Shown: positions 34,000-45,510, numbered from the stretch's first letter. The stretch is 64,000 nt of DNA from Castor canadensis (GCF_047511655.1 NC_133391.1:120536384-120600383), one strand, 5' to 3'. Numbers and translations are program-made. The notes: generated from the letters alone by a model not told the origin.

Positions 34000-34755
34000 A
34001 ATTTCTTTAAAGCATATTCTAGGAATCATTACAGATATAAAAGAGATTTTATTTAGCTTTATGAAGCTTTACTTCTGCAATATACATACCCTTGGCATAC
34101 GAAGAGCATATTAAAGTTCCATAGGTTGCTTTAAAAAGGTAAATACTTATGGTCTTGAAGCTTTTTGACATTAAGGTTGGGGAAGTTAGTGGTTTTCAGA
34201 ATTTGCACACATAATCACTACCAAAATAGTAAAACAAACCAAAGACCAAGACCTCTTAATGTCCCCAAAGCATAGTAAGTTGCAATTTCTAGTGAACCAT
34301 TCCTAGGCTATCTTCATCTTGCTCTCTTATTTCCCACTTTATACTTTCATTTAGTGGTACATCTCATGAACTCATGCTACATAGTAAATGGTACTTAGAC
34401 AAGTGTACAGTGACATTCCATGTTCCCATCTAACATGGCTTGCTGACACTTCCTATGTCCTCAAGGGAGCTAGCTAATGATGACAATGAGCAGGCACAGA
34501 ACTGGAACCTTTCAAAGCCTGATGTTTTTATCAGCACTCCTCATTCTATGATGAAGCCCATTCCTACCCAATCTCCTGGTAAACCTGGGTATAGTGGGCT
34601 TCATGGGGACCCACATATATTTAATAATGCTTTGGCACAACTCAGCTGGATCAAGAGCTCTCCATTTTATAGCTGGACATGTTCCTGAGTAGTTACAAAT
34701 AATCTTTTGCCTCATTGTCATAGTCTTAATCCACAGTCACTCTTTTTACCTTGAC
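34000..34755. other. Unassigned intergenic stretch with hairpin
   Basis: No gene recognised. Perfect 10-bp inverted arms ATGAAGCCCA (34551-34560) and TGGGCTTCAT (34595-34604) frame a 34-base loop. Confidence 0.45.
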
Positions 34756-34756
34756 T

Positions 34757-34952
34757 ATTTTTTTTTTTGGCGGTACTGGGGCTTGAACCTTCACCTTGAG
34801 CCACTCCACCAGCCTTTTTTTTGTGATGGGTGTTTTCGAGATAGAGTCTTATGAACTATTTGACCAGGGTGGCTTCTAATCTCGATCCTCCTGATCTCTG
34901 CCTCCTGTCTAGCTAGGGTTATAGGCATGAGCCACTGGCGCCCTGCTCTTGA
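34757..34952 (-). repeat. Composite SINE
   Basis: TTTGGCGGTACTGGGGCTTG ... TTTTCGAGATAGAGTCTTAT ... GAGCCACTGGCGCCCTGCTC; antisense. Confidence 0.93.
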
Positions 34953-35374
34953 CTACATTTTTATCATTTAGAGTAAGAGATGTTTATGAAGCCAGTTATA
35001 CTCCATTAACCCTGTCAATGAAAAAACATTAGGAAATAACCACTTACATAAAGTAATAATTCTGCCTGATAAATTCCTTCCATATCCAATATAAACAAAC
35101 AAAAGTGAAGTTATGAGAAACCTGTGATAGTTTGCTAGATGTGGTGTGCTCTTAATAGTTCATTACTGAAACTACTTGATAAGCAAGAGTAAATTAATAG
35201 ACTAACATTTAAAAATGTATACTTTAATAAGTATAAAGTACATAAACAATTAGGCAAGCTTGTGGAGAAGCTGACCAAGATACATAAATTAGGTGATACA
35301 AGTATCCATCTGAATTTTTCTATATTTTATCTTTTTGTAGAATATTAAGGTTGCTTAATATACAATTTTTCACT
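34953..35374. other. AT-rich flank downstream of MRPS36
   Basis: No repeat or gene recognised; several TTTAATAAGTATA-like AT blocks. Confidence 0.45.
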
Positions 35375-35440
35375 TGTCATTTTGGAAGTCCTTTATTAAA
35401 GATAATTCTTTTGTCTGATGACAAACAGCAGCTGTGATGA
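35375..35440 (-). terminator. MRPS36: MRPS36 short 3'UTR with AATAAA signal
   Basis: Read on the minus strand, AATAAA lies at 35392-35397, 44 bases after the stop. Cleavage is inferred 10-25 bases further on. A longer 3'UTR using a later signal cannot be ruled out. Confidence 0.6.
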
Positions 35441-35458
35441 TTATTCTGGACCTCCACG
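35441..35458 (-). CDS. MRPS36: MRPS36 exon 4 coding part (residues 99-103)
   Basis: Only 18 coding bases, RGGPE plus TAA, behind a strong acceptor (ttcttttcag). It matches the human C-terminus exactly, which confirms this tiny terminal coding exon. It adds to 42+64+188 bases for a 103-codon frame plus stop. Confidence 0.96.
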   Translation of the reverse strand, partial: RGGPE

Positions 35459-35727
35459 CTGAAAAGAAAAACATAAAGCAGTAAGATTAGATGGTAAATT
35501 GACACAGAAAATGTTTCCATGGCCGCTGTACACATTTTCACAATTTTAAGCACATGATCTTGTTTTTAAACCACAGTTTCAGTTTTATCATAGTTTTGGG
35601 GCACTGATATTAATTGCTCTAAACTTAATTGCAGATCTGGAAGGGACTCAAGGTTTACCATTATCAGTTATTCTCAAATTTCTTGGTTTTAGAAGTTCTT
35701 TGACACTGAAAAATTGAGGACCCAAAG

Positions 35728-35948
35728 AGTTTTCTTTCTTTTTTTGGTGGGACTGGGGTTTGAACTCAGGGTTTTGCACTTGCAAAGTAGGTGCTCTAAA
35801 CTTGAGCCACACCTCCAGTCCATTTTGCTCTGGTTATTTTGGAGATTGGGGTCTCACAAACTGTTTACCCCAGCTGGCCTCAAACCTTGATCCTCACATC
35901 TCAGCCTCCCAAGTAGGTAGGATTACAAGCAGGAGGCACTGACACACA
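35728..35948 (-). repeat. Composite SINE in MRPS36 intron 3
   Basis: TTGGTGGGACTGGGGTTTGA, TCCATTTTGCTCTGGTTATT linker, CAAGTAGGTAGGATTACAAG. Sense to MRPS36 is its own forward orientation. Confidence 0.92.
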
Positions 35949-36084
35949 AAGAGCTTTTTTTCCATGAAGTTTTTTTTGTTGTTTGTTTTTAAGTGTATAG
36001 GTAGGAAGTTTACTGAAAAGAAACAGAGCTCCTACTGAGAGAGGAGGTTCCTGATAAGAGGGTTGTCCTTCATGTAGTTTTTAA

Positions 36085-36168
36085 TTTGGGGGGAGAAGGG
36101 TTAGTGGGGTTTGAACTCAACTCTTACAAGGCAGGTGATCTACCGCTTGAGCCATGCCTCCAGCCCAA
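36085..36168 (-). repeat. ID-type SINE
   Basis: GGGTTAGTGGGGTTTGAACT, CTACCGCTTGAGCCATGCCT; antisense, 180 bp past MRPS36 exon 3. Confidence 0.88.
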
Positions 36169-36351
36169 TGCAGTTTTATTTCTTCATATATTATGCACAT
36201 TTATCGGGGAATCTGATGATGGTGGTTTCCCCAGTCCTGGCCTCCCTCTCCGTCTCTCCATGACCATACTTGGCACGACAATGGGAAGAGCATGTAAATC
36301 AGCAAGTGAAATTCCAAAGCTCAAATGCTCTAACAAGGAGCAACAACATAC

Positions 36352-36539
36352 TTGGATAAATTCCATTTCTTCTTGAGACATAGGTTTCCTCCTGTATTTC
36401 TGAGGTAATGTCTTTAATATCTCTGCAGTGTCTGGCGGGCCTTGATGCATCAGCAGCTCTGGGGATTTACTTCCCTTAGAATGCTGTGAGATTACAGAAG
36501 AGTGAGATGGCAGCCCTGCAGATCTCAATGCTTCTGATG
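36352..36539 (-). CDS. MRPS36: MRPS36 exon 3 (residues 36-98)
   Basis: Largest coding exon, 188 bases. Completes Ala36, then SEALRSAGLPSHSSVISQHS, KGSKSPELLMHQGPPDTAEI and on to EEMEFIQ. Acceptor cttcag, donor CAA|gtatgt. The conserved C-terminal block (LPQKYRRK, SQEEMEFIQ) is intact. Open reading continues past the donor into intron but diverges from the family there. Confidence 0.97.
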
Positions 36540-36759
36540 CTGAAGTTAAAAAACAAAACCAAAAAGAAACCCAGTTAGACAAATTATTCAGATGTCTTAA
36601 AATGTTATTTTGAGTTTTCTACTATTGAATAATCAAGTCATTCTTGAAATCAGGTCATTCTTTGAATAATTCTTAAAGCATTATAATTCTAAAATGTAAA
36701 TGTAAAATTACTAAGTTATATGTACTTTTGTAATGTTATTTTTAAAACAAGGAGCTAGT

Positions 36760-36972
36760 TTTTTGTTGTTGTTTTTTGGCAGTACAGGGGCTTAAACTCA
36801 GGACATTGTGCATGCTAGGCAAGTATTCTACCACTGAGCCACATCTCCAGCTTTTTTTCTTTTTATTTTTTTGTGACAGGAGTCTCACTATGTTGTCCAG
36901 ACTGGCCTCAAATTCTCGTCAGCCTCAGCCTCCTGAATAGGTAGGACAACAGGCATGCAGCACTGTCCAAAA
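36760..36972 (-). repeat. ID + B1 SINE
   Basis: TTTTTGGCAGTACAGGGGCT, ACCACTGAGCCACATCTCCA and TCACTATGTTGTCCAGACTG. Confidence 0.88.
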
Positions 36973-37152
36973 ACAAGGAGATAGTTTTAAATAAGTGAAT
37001 TATTAAAATGAACAGGTTCATAAAATGATGAAAATTCTAGTGGACTTGACCTACCCTACTTATGTTTTTGGCATGTCAAAGCCCTCATAAGTCAACAGCT
37101 GGTGTTCACAAGTAGTATCTTACAATGGGGAATAAGAAAAGGTTTTTCAATA

Positions 37153-37355
37153 TCTTTTTTTTTTTTTTGCAGTACTGGGGCTAGAACTCAGGGCCTTCAA
37201 CTTGAGCCACTCCACCAGCCCTATTTTTGTGAAGGGATTTTTGAGATAAGGTTTTGCCAACTATTTGCCTGGGCTGGCTTCAAACCACAATCCTCCTGAT
37301 CTCTGCCTCCTGAGTAACTAGGATTATAGGTGTGAGCCACTGGCCCCAGCATTTT
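37153..37355 (-). repeat. Composite SINE
   Basis: TTTGCAGTACTGGGGCTAGA, TTTGCCTGGGCTGGCTTCAA, GGTGTGAGCCACTGGCCCCA. Confidence 0.93.
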
Positions 37356-37449
37356 CAGGATCTAAAAAAAATCCTAGAAAATCTGCTAAAATTCTCCCTG
37401 AGTTAAAGATTGTGTATCAAGCAAGATAGGCACAGAGGATGTGGTTAGT

Positions 37450-37655
37450 TGAAAAAAAAAAAAAAAAGCACTGGGCACCAGTGGCTCACACTATAATCCT
37501 AGCTACTTGGGAGGCAGACATCAGGAAGACTATGGTTCAAACCCAGCCTGGGCAAATAGCTGGCAAGACCCTATCTCAAAAATACCCAACACAGGGCTCA
37601 GGTGCTAAGTGCCTGACCGGCAAGCACCAGGCTGAGTTCAAACCAGGTAAAAGAG
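37450..37655 (+). repeat. Composite SINE
   Basis: Poly(A) then CACTGGGCACCAGTGGCTCA, AATACCCAACACAGGGCTCA, GGCTGAGTTCAAACCAGG; antisense to MRPS36. Confidence 0.9.
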
Positions 37656-37972
37656 TGAATTTAAGAAAAAGTTGGCAGGGAGAGGAACACAGGAACAGTT
37701 ACTACTTACAGTCTACAAAGGAAAGCAGAGTAGACTCTTCTAAAAGAATTAGGACAAAAATCCCTCATATAAACTCAGAGACATCCACAGTTAAGTTAAT
37801 GTTAATAAAAGCTAATTTCTACTTGCATGCTATCTAAGGGACCATTTTGATCTAAGCTACAATAGTCTATCTGATCTTAAAATGAGAAAAATTGCCTACA
37901 ATACCCACTTCTAAACAGGTTTATGCTCAGTTTTTTTTTTTTTTTACAAAATCTGAATAAAGTATAACTTAC

Positions 37973-38036
37973 CGCTGGCTTTAGGATTGTCTCTTCTGTC
38001 AGGAAACCTTATTAATGGAGTATGTGGCTTGACTAC
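37973..38036 (-). CDS. MRPS36: MRPS36 exon 2 (residues 15-35 plus one base)
   Basis: Encodes VVKPHTPLIRFPDRRDNPKA then S, plus the first base of Ala36. The stretch corresponds to human VVKPHTPLIRFPDRRDNPKP. Acceptor ctttag, donor gtaagt. The 3' end differs from human (NPKASAS against NPKPNVS), consistent with ordinary species divergence. Confidence 0.96.
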
Positions 38037-38592
38037 CTAAAGGAAAAATAAAACATATGAAAACTAACTTCATTAACTGTAAAAGGAATGATCTACTAAT
38101 CCTGAGACAGATACCTTTGGTAAAATAAAGTACTATTTGACAGCAACTTTAAATCGTACCCTTCTCCAACCAAGGAAGCTGATCTGTGAATTACTAATTT
38201 CCCTATTATGCATATCTTTTTGTACTTTATCTATCACAAGACATCTTACTGTACTATCAACTGATCACAAAACAACTCAATGAAAGGATGACATGGATTC
38301 TGTGTTGCATGACTCACAGATGGGTAAGAGAAGAACTGGAAATTTCCTGATTTGTGTGAGTATGCTATTGATACTCAATACTTCAGGATGAAAGGAAACA
38401 GTCATACTGAAAATTACGTAATTAAAAAAACACCTTTTCTGACTACAAAGATAACGTGTTCTGTGGAAAAAGCTGGAAAAAAGTGCAGGAAAATACTACC
38501 TACAAACCCTGAAGCTCACATAAAACCAATTAAAATACTCTATAGCTTTGTAGTCTTTTTCCTTTACCCATAGGGATAAGTTTTTAGAATAA

Positions 38593-38800
38593 TGGGTTTT
38601 TTTTGTTTTTTGCAGTACTGGAGCTTGAACTCAGGGCCTACACCTTGAGACATTCCACCAGCCCTTTCTTTGTGATGGGTTTTTCCAGATAGGGTCTCAC
38701 TAACTATTTGCCTGGGGATGGCTTTGAACCTCAATCTTCCTGATCTCTGCCTCCTGGAGTAGCTATGATTATAGGTGTGAGCGACAGAAGTCCAGCAGAA
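38593..38800 (-). repeat. Composite SINE
   Basis: TTTTGCAGTACTGGAGCTTG ... TAGGTGTGAGCGACAGAAGT. Confidence 0.92.
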
Positions 38801-39174
38801 TAATGTTTTTCTAACAAATTTTTATCTCTAAAATTCCAGACAATGTTCTGCAGGACCTTACATGAACCTATCAGTATGAAATCTGAATATGCAATACTAA
38901 GAATCTAATGAGCAGAGTACAACTTATTTTCAACTACCATGAGCTATAAATTGCTGTGTAACTAATGACATTGAGGTATGTTTATATGCCATGTATTTGT
39001 ATACAACGTACTTGTATACATCTATTACGTATTTTTTATGGGTACAGAAGTAAATAGGGTTCTTGGTACTAGTTTGGAAATTCACCACCACAATTCTGGT
39101 GCCAGAGAAAACACTGAAAGTACGTCCTCTCACTCATCAAAGCATGCTTGTTTTTCATGTTAAAAAACTTCTTT

Positions 39175-39710
39175 CTCCCCAGGAGCTGTGGCTCACACTG
39201 GTAATGCTAGCTACTTGGGAGGCTGAGATCAGGAAGATCAAGGTTCGAGGCCAGCCTGGGCAAATAGTTCTGGAGACCCCCATCTCCAAAATAACCAGAG
39301 CAAAAATGGACTGGAGATATAGCTGGCTCAAGTGGTAAAGTGCCTGCTTTGCAAGCTCGAAGCCCTGAGTTGAAACCCAAGACCCACCAAAATAAATACA
39401 TAAAAGTTTAAGAAATGTTCCAAGCCAGGCACTGGGCACTGGTGGCTCACACCTGTAATCCTAGCTACTTAGGAGGGAGAGATCAGGAGGATCAGGGTTC
39501 AAAGCCAGCCCAGGCAAATAATTCACCAGACCCTATCTCAAAAAAACCCATCCACACACACACAAAAAAGGGCTCATGGAGTGGCTAAAGGTATAGACCC
39601 TGAGTTCAAACCCCAGTACCATTAAAAAAAAAAAAAAAGGGGCTGGTGGGGTGGCTCAAGGTGTAGCCCCTGAGTTCAAACCCCAGTACAAAAAACAAAC
39701 ACTCCCTCAT
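39175..39710 (+). repeat. Tandem of two composites and an ID
   Basis: Composite 39175-39405 (GGAGCTGTGGCTCACACTGG; ends GACCCACCAAAATAAATACA), composite 39422-39637 (GGGCACTGGTGGCTCACACC), ID 39638-39706 (GGGGCTGGTGGGGTGGCTCA). Each inserted in or beside the previous A tail. Confidence 0.92.
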
Positions 39711-39711
39711 G

Positions 39712-39905
39712 GCACTCACAAAGCCCGTCATGATCTGACCTCTCCAATCCCATTCCCCACCACTGTCTATCAGGTTCTCTCTTCCTTGAACCAGCAACTT
39801 CCTCTACAACTCAAGTGTCACTCCTCTCTAAGATGCTCTCCCCATTCCAAACTCTGATTTAAATCCCTTGACCATTTTCTCCAGGATCACTCCTTCCAGG
39901 AGAAT
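39712..39905 (+). mobile_element. L2 3' region
   Basis: CACAAAGCCCGTCATGATCT, GACCTCTCCAATCCCATTCC, TCAAGTGTCACTCCTCTCTA follow L2. Confidence 0.6.
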
Positions 39906-40890
39906 GCAGCTCAAGTCTCTGGCTCTTACATTAAGATGAGAGCCACCCCCCACCACCTCTCCCCAATAAGCAGCACCAGTCCCTTGAGTTAAATGTTTTA
40001 TTAGAGCATGCAAATGCCTGGAAACTTTAGAAATTAATTTCCTCTCTACTCCCCTCCCCCTCAATAATATGCTCTTCATAATAATTTCATAAATCTCAAT
40101 TTTGCTTTACTTTTGTCAGTCAGATGCTTGTGCAAGAGATCAAGTAGATCAAGTAGAGTCAGGGAGAACTGGAGAGCTGCACTTGTACCTGGGAATCCCC
40201 TTATATAAAGTTGCAGCTTTTCATAAAACTTAAGAATCAAACATTTTATTTGTTTGCAGATATTTGATGCTAACTTTGGCATATCCTTGTCCACCACAGA
40301 ATCTCCTTAGGATTCTCAACATTCTTCCTCCTCCTGTTTGCTCACCTCGATTTTTCACTGCTCCTGTTAGCACTAAGTGCTTTGCTTAGAAGATCCAAAA
40401 CGGAACCTCATCTTTACCTGCAGGAAACTCTACCATATTCTCAGTCTGTTTTTTATTTTGTTCTTTTTTCATTGCCACTAGCACATATTTGTTTACTCAC
40501 TGCCACTAAAGCAAGCTATAGTTTGTTTGTGAAATCTTCAGTTTATTACTACAAGATAATCTCTGACTTCAAACTCTACCACTTATCTTTTAGTTGCAGT
40601 TACTGGGATACATGACCTGGTTCTGCAGACAGTGCCAGTTGGCCCTGATTTTTTAACATCCCATCTGGTTTGTCTCCATCTCTCCCCTTTCACTTTCAAG
40701 CATCTTTGTTGGGACATTAATTATGGTGACTCTAGTTATTGGTAAGCCACGCTTGAGTTGCCAGAAAGGCTCTTTTAAAGTTGGTACTAGTGGAATTCAG
40801 TGTGTCTGTTGCATCACACCATAGACTGAATAATGAAATCACATTACATTAGCATTCAATTTGTTATTTTAGTTGTCATTTAAATTAACA
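39906..40890. other. Unassigned part of MRPS36 intron 1
   Basis: No family recognised; several short open frames on both strands without homology that I know. Confidence 0.4.
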
Positions 40891-41300
40891 TTCATTCCGG
40901 GCACTGGTGGCTCACGCCTGTAATCCTTGCTACTCAGTAGGCAGAGATCAAGAGGATGGAGTTTTAAAGCCAGCCTGGGCAAACAGTTCGCAAAAAAAAA
41001 CCATCACAAAAAAGGGCTAGTGGAGTGGCTCAAGGTGTAGGCCCTGAGTTCAAACTCCAGTACCACAAAAAAAAAAAAATTATGTATCTTGGACAAAATG
41101 TTCAGCGTATTGGTGGCTCACACCTGTAATCCTAGCCACTAGGAAGGCAGTGATCAGGAGGATCGAGATTTGAAGCCAGTCCTGACAAACAGTTCACAAG
41201 ACCCTATCTAAGCGGAGTGGCCCAAATGGTAGAGCACCTGCCTAGAAAGTGTGAAAGTCCTGAGTTCACACCTCAGTGCCACCAAAAAAAAAAAAGAAAT
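40890..41300 (+). repeat. Two composite SINEs
   Basis: 40892-41082 (GGGCACTGGTGGCTCACGCC; GGGCTAGTGGAGTGGCTCAA) and 41100-41297 (TTGGTGGCTCACACCTGTAA; AGAGCACCTGCCTAGAAAGT). Confidence 0.93.
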
Positions 41301-41431
41301 AGTCCTAGTAAAATGTCTAGATTACAGCTAAAAAGCTCTCTTGCATCTTGATATTAATTCGCTTTCCTTACAGTATACTTAATAATTGGTATGGTTCTGT
41401 ATTTAATACATTAGACTTTATAAAAAGTTAG

Positions 41432-41705
41432 ACTAAGGGCTTAAGTGGTAGAGAGCCTGCCTAGCAGGCTGGAGACCATGTCCCTAGACCAAGTTGGGTT
41501 TTTTTTTTTTTTTTGGCGGGGGGGTAAGACTGGAATGTGAACTCAGGGCTTTGTGCTTGCTACCAAATGAATCACATCTCCATTTTGCTCTGGTTATTTT
41601 GGAGATGGGAGTCTCTTGAACTATTTGCCTGGGCTGCCCTCAAACCATGATCCTCCCAATGTCAGCCTCCCAAGCAGCTAGGATTATAGGTGTGAGCCAT
41701 GGACC
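41432..41705. repeat. ID (+) interrupted by composite SINE (-)
   Basis: ID head AGAGCCTGCCTAGCAGGCTG, then an antisense composite 41492-41702 (TGCTCTGGTTATTTTGGAGA). GACCAAGT occurs on both sides as a likely target duplication. Confidence 0.85.
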
Positions 41706-41856
41706 AAGTCTTTAAGCTGGTGTTACCACTCATTTCTCTATAGTCCATCTAGGGATATTATAGGTTTCCAATGATAAAACTTGAACAGTGGATCAGAGTC
41801 CAGCCAGACCAGCTTCCAAACTGCCACAAACTTGTATAGTAAGATTGAGCATTTGA

Positions 41857-42015
41857 ACCTGGGCACCAGTGGCTCATGCCTATAATCCTAGCTACTCAGG
41901 AGGCAGAGATCAGGAGGATCACAGTTTGAAGCCAACCTGGGCAAACAGTTTGTGAGACCCTATCTGGAAAAAAAAACATCACAAGAAAGTGACCACAAAA
42001 AAAGAAAAAAAATTG
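41857..42015 (+). repeat. B1-type half of composite SINE
   Basis: CTGGGCACCAGTGGCTCATG to CCTATCTGGAAAAAAAAACA, without the ID half. Confidence 0.88.
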
Positions 42016-42117
42016 AGCATTTGAAATATGGGGTTGTGTTTTAATTATAATTTATGTATATTTAGATACATGTAATGCTTTATGAGTGTTATTTGGTTTG
42101 TTAAGAATTTACCTATT

Positions 42118-42310
42118 CATTTATTTTGTGATATTGGGATTTGAACTCAGGGCCTTCACCTTGAGCCACTCCTCTGGCCCTTTTATGATGGATAATTTCA
42201 AGATAGGGTCTCAAGAACTGTTTGCCCAGGCTGGCTTCAAACTGTAATCCTCCTGATCTCTGCCTCTTTAGTAGCTAGGATTCAAGACATGAGCCAGGCA
42301 CCTGGCATTT
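42118..42310 (-). repeat. Composite SINE
   Basis: GATATTGGGATTTGAACTCA, CTGTTTGCCCAGGCTGGCTT; antisense. Confidence 0.9.
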
Positions 42311-42444
42311 AAGAATTTATTTTTAAAAGTCAGGTACATTTGTGTGTATGTCAGTTCAATGCACTGTTGGGTCCTTTGAAAAGTCATTAATGAGAAACTA
42401 ATGAATGTTCTTGGGTTCTACAAAGCAATTATAATTTTGTTTTG

Positions 42445-42542
42445 TTTCTTTTTTTGTTTGCAGTGCTAAGGATTAAACCCAGGGTCTTATGTATACTAGG
42501 CAAGAGCTGGACCATTTGAGGTACATCCCCTGCCCTGTAATG
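42445..42542 (-). repeat. ID-type SINE
   Basis: GCAGTGCTAAGGATTAAACC, TATGTATACTAGGCAAGAGC. Confidence 0.82.
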
Positions 42543-43140
42543 TTATTTCTTAATTCTCTGTAGAAAGGAACTTATGAACCACCTACTTGAGAGTTTTTTC
42601 CACAAAATCATGTGATCTTCTCCAAGTACATGACTTTAGACATTGAATCTGTGGTTCTCCACTTAGCACATTATTTGATTAAACTGTTGGACCCATATCC
42701 TAAATTAGAATTCATACAGGAAAAAATAAAAACTCCTCCTTTGTATTCCTCTGGCATTCTGAACACATCTTAATCTTTGTAGAGACAAATGAGTCAATGA
42801 TTACAGGAGAAAGGTAAGCTCCAGGGAAGACAGAATCAGGAAATTTAACATTTCTGCAGCACTCCTAGCATCTAGTAAATGCTGGAGAAACATTAGCCAT
42901 ACAAGGGAATAGACTACTTATAAATCAGGACTAACTGTACTGACATGTAAGTATGTACAAATACACTTAATAACAAATGTACATACATGGGAGAGAAAGA
43001 CTTCATTTCAGTATTGCTTTCTGTGCTTAAAAACCTGGTATAATATGGCCTTATAAGTTAAATTCTCACGGGTCCCCCCTTTTCAATAGAAAAAAATTTT
43101 ACTGCATAAAAGTAGAAAGAGTATATAATATAAACCCTAA
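42543..43140. other. Unassigned intron stretch
   Basis: AT-rich, no repeat or exon recognised. Confidence 0.45.
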
Positions 43141-43141
43141 T

Positions 43142-43240
43142 ATAGCCTGGTGCCAGTGGCTCACACTTGTAATACTAATTACTCAGGAGGCATAGATCAG
43201 GAGGATCACAGTTTGAGACCCTATCTTTTTAAATTTTAAG
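43142..43240 (+). repeat. B1-type SINE
   Basis: CCTGGTGCCAGTGGCTCACA, CAGTTTGAGACCCTATC; truncated middle. Confidence 0.85.
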
Positions 43241-43611
43241 GCAAAATAAATTTAAAATAAAAATAAATCCTTATATAGTCATCACACAACTTGGACAGTA
43301 GTAATACAGTTAATCTTACTTCATCATTCCTTTCCCACATGAAACAAATTCCATACATCTTACGTCACCTGTTAATACCTCCCATATGTATCACTGATAG
43401 ACAAGGACTTTGTTAAATCTTAAATACCTTTACCCCACCTAACGAATAAACACTCATGCTCAAATATTCCTGTCTCAAAATTGTCTCTAAACTCTGTATG
43501 TAAATACAAAGAAACAGCTCCGAGTGTACATTAGTCAAAACAACATAATTAGGGGAGGGAGCTAACCCACATAACTTGTGTATAATTCATGGGGTGCATA
43601 TGCTTAGTCTA

Positions 43612-43702
43612 TGTGGTTTTCTGGTGGCACTGAGGTTTGAGCTCATGGCCTCATGTTTGCCAGGCAGGGGCTCTTAACATGAGTCACTCTGTCAGCCTTA
43701 TC
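43612..43702 (-). repeat. ID-type SINE
   Basis: TGGTGGCACTGAGGTTTGAG, GTTTGCCAGGCAGGGGCTCT. Confidence 0.82.
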
Positions 43703-43954
43703 CTTAGTCTAAAAGCAAGAAGACATGCAAAGAAATTTTGAAGTTTTGATTCAGTAGGTTGGCTGCTGCTGGTTGTGTACATGTAGCTACTCTGCATCTA
43801 TTTTATATACACTGTAGGACTGAGCAAATGAGATATGAAGTATGGATGTTTTGAGAGCCAAGCATTTCTTTGTGAAGAAAAATACGGGGCAGGGCGGGGG
43901 AGGCAAGGAAGAATGTTTGTATGTTATTGGAACTAGAGGGGTCAGTCAGAATTC

Positions 43955-44205
43955 ATGATAAACACCGTGCGTTCATTCAGACAGTCCCCATTTAGTACAT
44001 GATGCCATGGAATGAATGCCTTTGCACCCTTCTTTACCAGTGCATTTACAGATAAGATTCCTAGGAAGGGGCTCGTTAGGTCAAAGTGTAAAACACACAA
44101 TTTTGCTAGATATTTCTCTCCATAGAAGTTGTAGTATTTTACATTCTTACAGCAATGAATGAGTGCTGCTTCAACAGACTATTGTCCAACTTGTGTAGTT
44201 TTAGG
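43955..44205 (-). mobile_element. Old L1/HAL1-like fragment
   Basis: Antisense L1 pattern: TTACAGATAAGATTCCTAGG, GTTAGGTCAAAGTGTAAAAC and CTCCATAGAAGTTGTAGTAT. Strongly diverged, about 250 bp. Confidence 0.6.
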
Positions 44206-44231
44206 GGGGTTTTGTAATTATTTTTGTTGGA

Positions 44232-44360
44232 TTGTTGGTTGGTGGGACTGGGGTTTGCACTCAGGGCTTCACAATTGCAATGCTCTTACCACTTGAGCCA
44301 CGCCTCGACGCCAGTTTTGCTAGTAGTTTACAGGCATAAGACACTAGCACGCAGCTATTG
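44232..44360 (-). repeat. Composite SINE, shortened
   Basis: GTGGGACTGGGGTTTGCACT, ACCACTTGAGCCACGCCTCG, then only the B1 5' end. Confidence 0.85.
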
Positions 44361-44379
44361 CTTTTTAAAATCCAGCTGG

Positions 44380-45103
44380 TAGCTGGGCATGTGTGTACTT
44401 CAATCATTTTCACCCCCATCACCCTGTCTATTCCTCCTCTCCCCTGCCACTGGGTCCCACCTGCAAACAGTCCCACTTTTACAATCATGTCTCTATGTAT
44501 CTATATCTATAATATAGATAGCATACATACATATCTATCTATACATATTTATGGAGACAGATATAGGTCTAGACTCCACATATGAGAGGGAACATGCAAT
44601 ATTTGTCTTTCTGTGTCTGGCTTATCTCACTCAACATGATAACCTCCAGTTCCACCCATTTTCCTGCAAGAGAAATGATTTCATTCTTCTTTATGAGTGA
44701 AAAATACTCTAGCCTGTATATGTGCTGCGTTTTCTTTATCCATTCATTAGTTGTTGGGCACCTAGGCTGTTTCTATAGCTTAGCTACTGTGAACAGTGCT
44801 GCTATAAACATGGGTACGCAGGTGCCTCTACTGTATCCTGACTTACGTTCCTTCAGATACATGCCCAGGTACATAGTAAGAGCATATGGTAAATCAAATG
44901 TCAGTTTTTTGAGGAACCTCCATACTGATTTTCATAGTGGCTACACTAATTTACATTGCCACCAACGGTGTTTAAGGGTTCCTCCCCCTGACCCCATCCT
45001 CACCAGCACTTGTTGTTTTCTTAGTGACAGCCACTGTGACTGGGGTGAGAAAGGTCTCAGTGTCATTTTGATTTGCTATAGTGTTTTAACAATAGAGGAT
45101 GTA
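44380..45103 (-). mobile_element. L1 3' end, middle-aged family
   Basis: Antisense ORF2 C-terminus (ATCTCACTCAACATGATAAC, AGTTGTTGGGCACCTAGGCT, CTATAAACATGGGTACGCAG) and 3'UTR. Different family from the 4-10 kb copies. A (CTAT)n-like run sits near 44490-44555. It is 5'-truncated where a composite SINE begins. Confidence 0.85.
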
Positions 45104-45322
45104 GGCCAGGCACTATAGGCTCATGCCTATAATCCTAGCTACTTGGGAGCCTGAGATCAGAAGCATCTTGGTTGGAGGCCAGCCTAGGCAAACAGTTCAA
45201 GACTCTATCTCAAAAATACCCAACACAAAATAAGGCCAGCAGAATGGCTGAAGCAGGAGACCATCCCTGCCTAGTAAGCTTGAGAACCTGAGTACTGCCA
45301 AAAAAAATAGAGAGAGAGAGTG
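45104..45322 (+). repeat. Composite SINE
   Basis: GGCCAGGCACTATAGGCTCA, GGCCAGCAGAATGGCTGAAG, (GA)n tail 45308-45320. Confidence 0.9.
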
Positions 45323-45412
45323 TATAATGTTTTAGTATCCAACAGATGAGTCACTCTCCTCAAGATACTTCATTTTTCAGGGTTTTTTCTTTCTTTTAAA
45401 TTATTATTGTTC

Positions 45413-45510
45413 GTGCTCACTTCGGTAGCACATATAATTGAAACAATACAGAGAAGATTAGCATGGCTCCTGCACAAGGATGACATGCAAATTCATGAAG
45501 CATTAAAAAA
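45413..45510 (+). pseudogene. U6 snRNA retropseudogene
   Basis: Begins GTGCTCACTTCGGTAGCACA, followed by GAGAAGATTAGCATGGCTCC and CAAGGATGACATGCAAATTC, all diagnostic of U6, and ends GAAGCATT then a short poly(A). It has several substitutions and lacks a few bases after CATATA. Perfect 15-bp duplications AAATTATTATTGTTC (45398-45412 and 45511-45525) flank it. The poly(A) and target repeats mark an L1-driven retrocopy, without a U6 upstream promoter. Confidence 0.93.
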
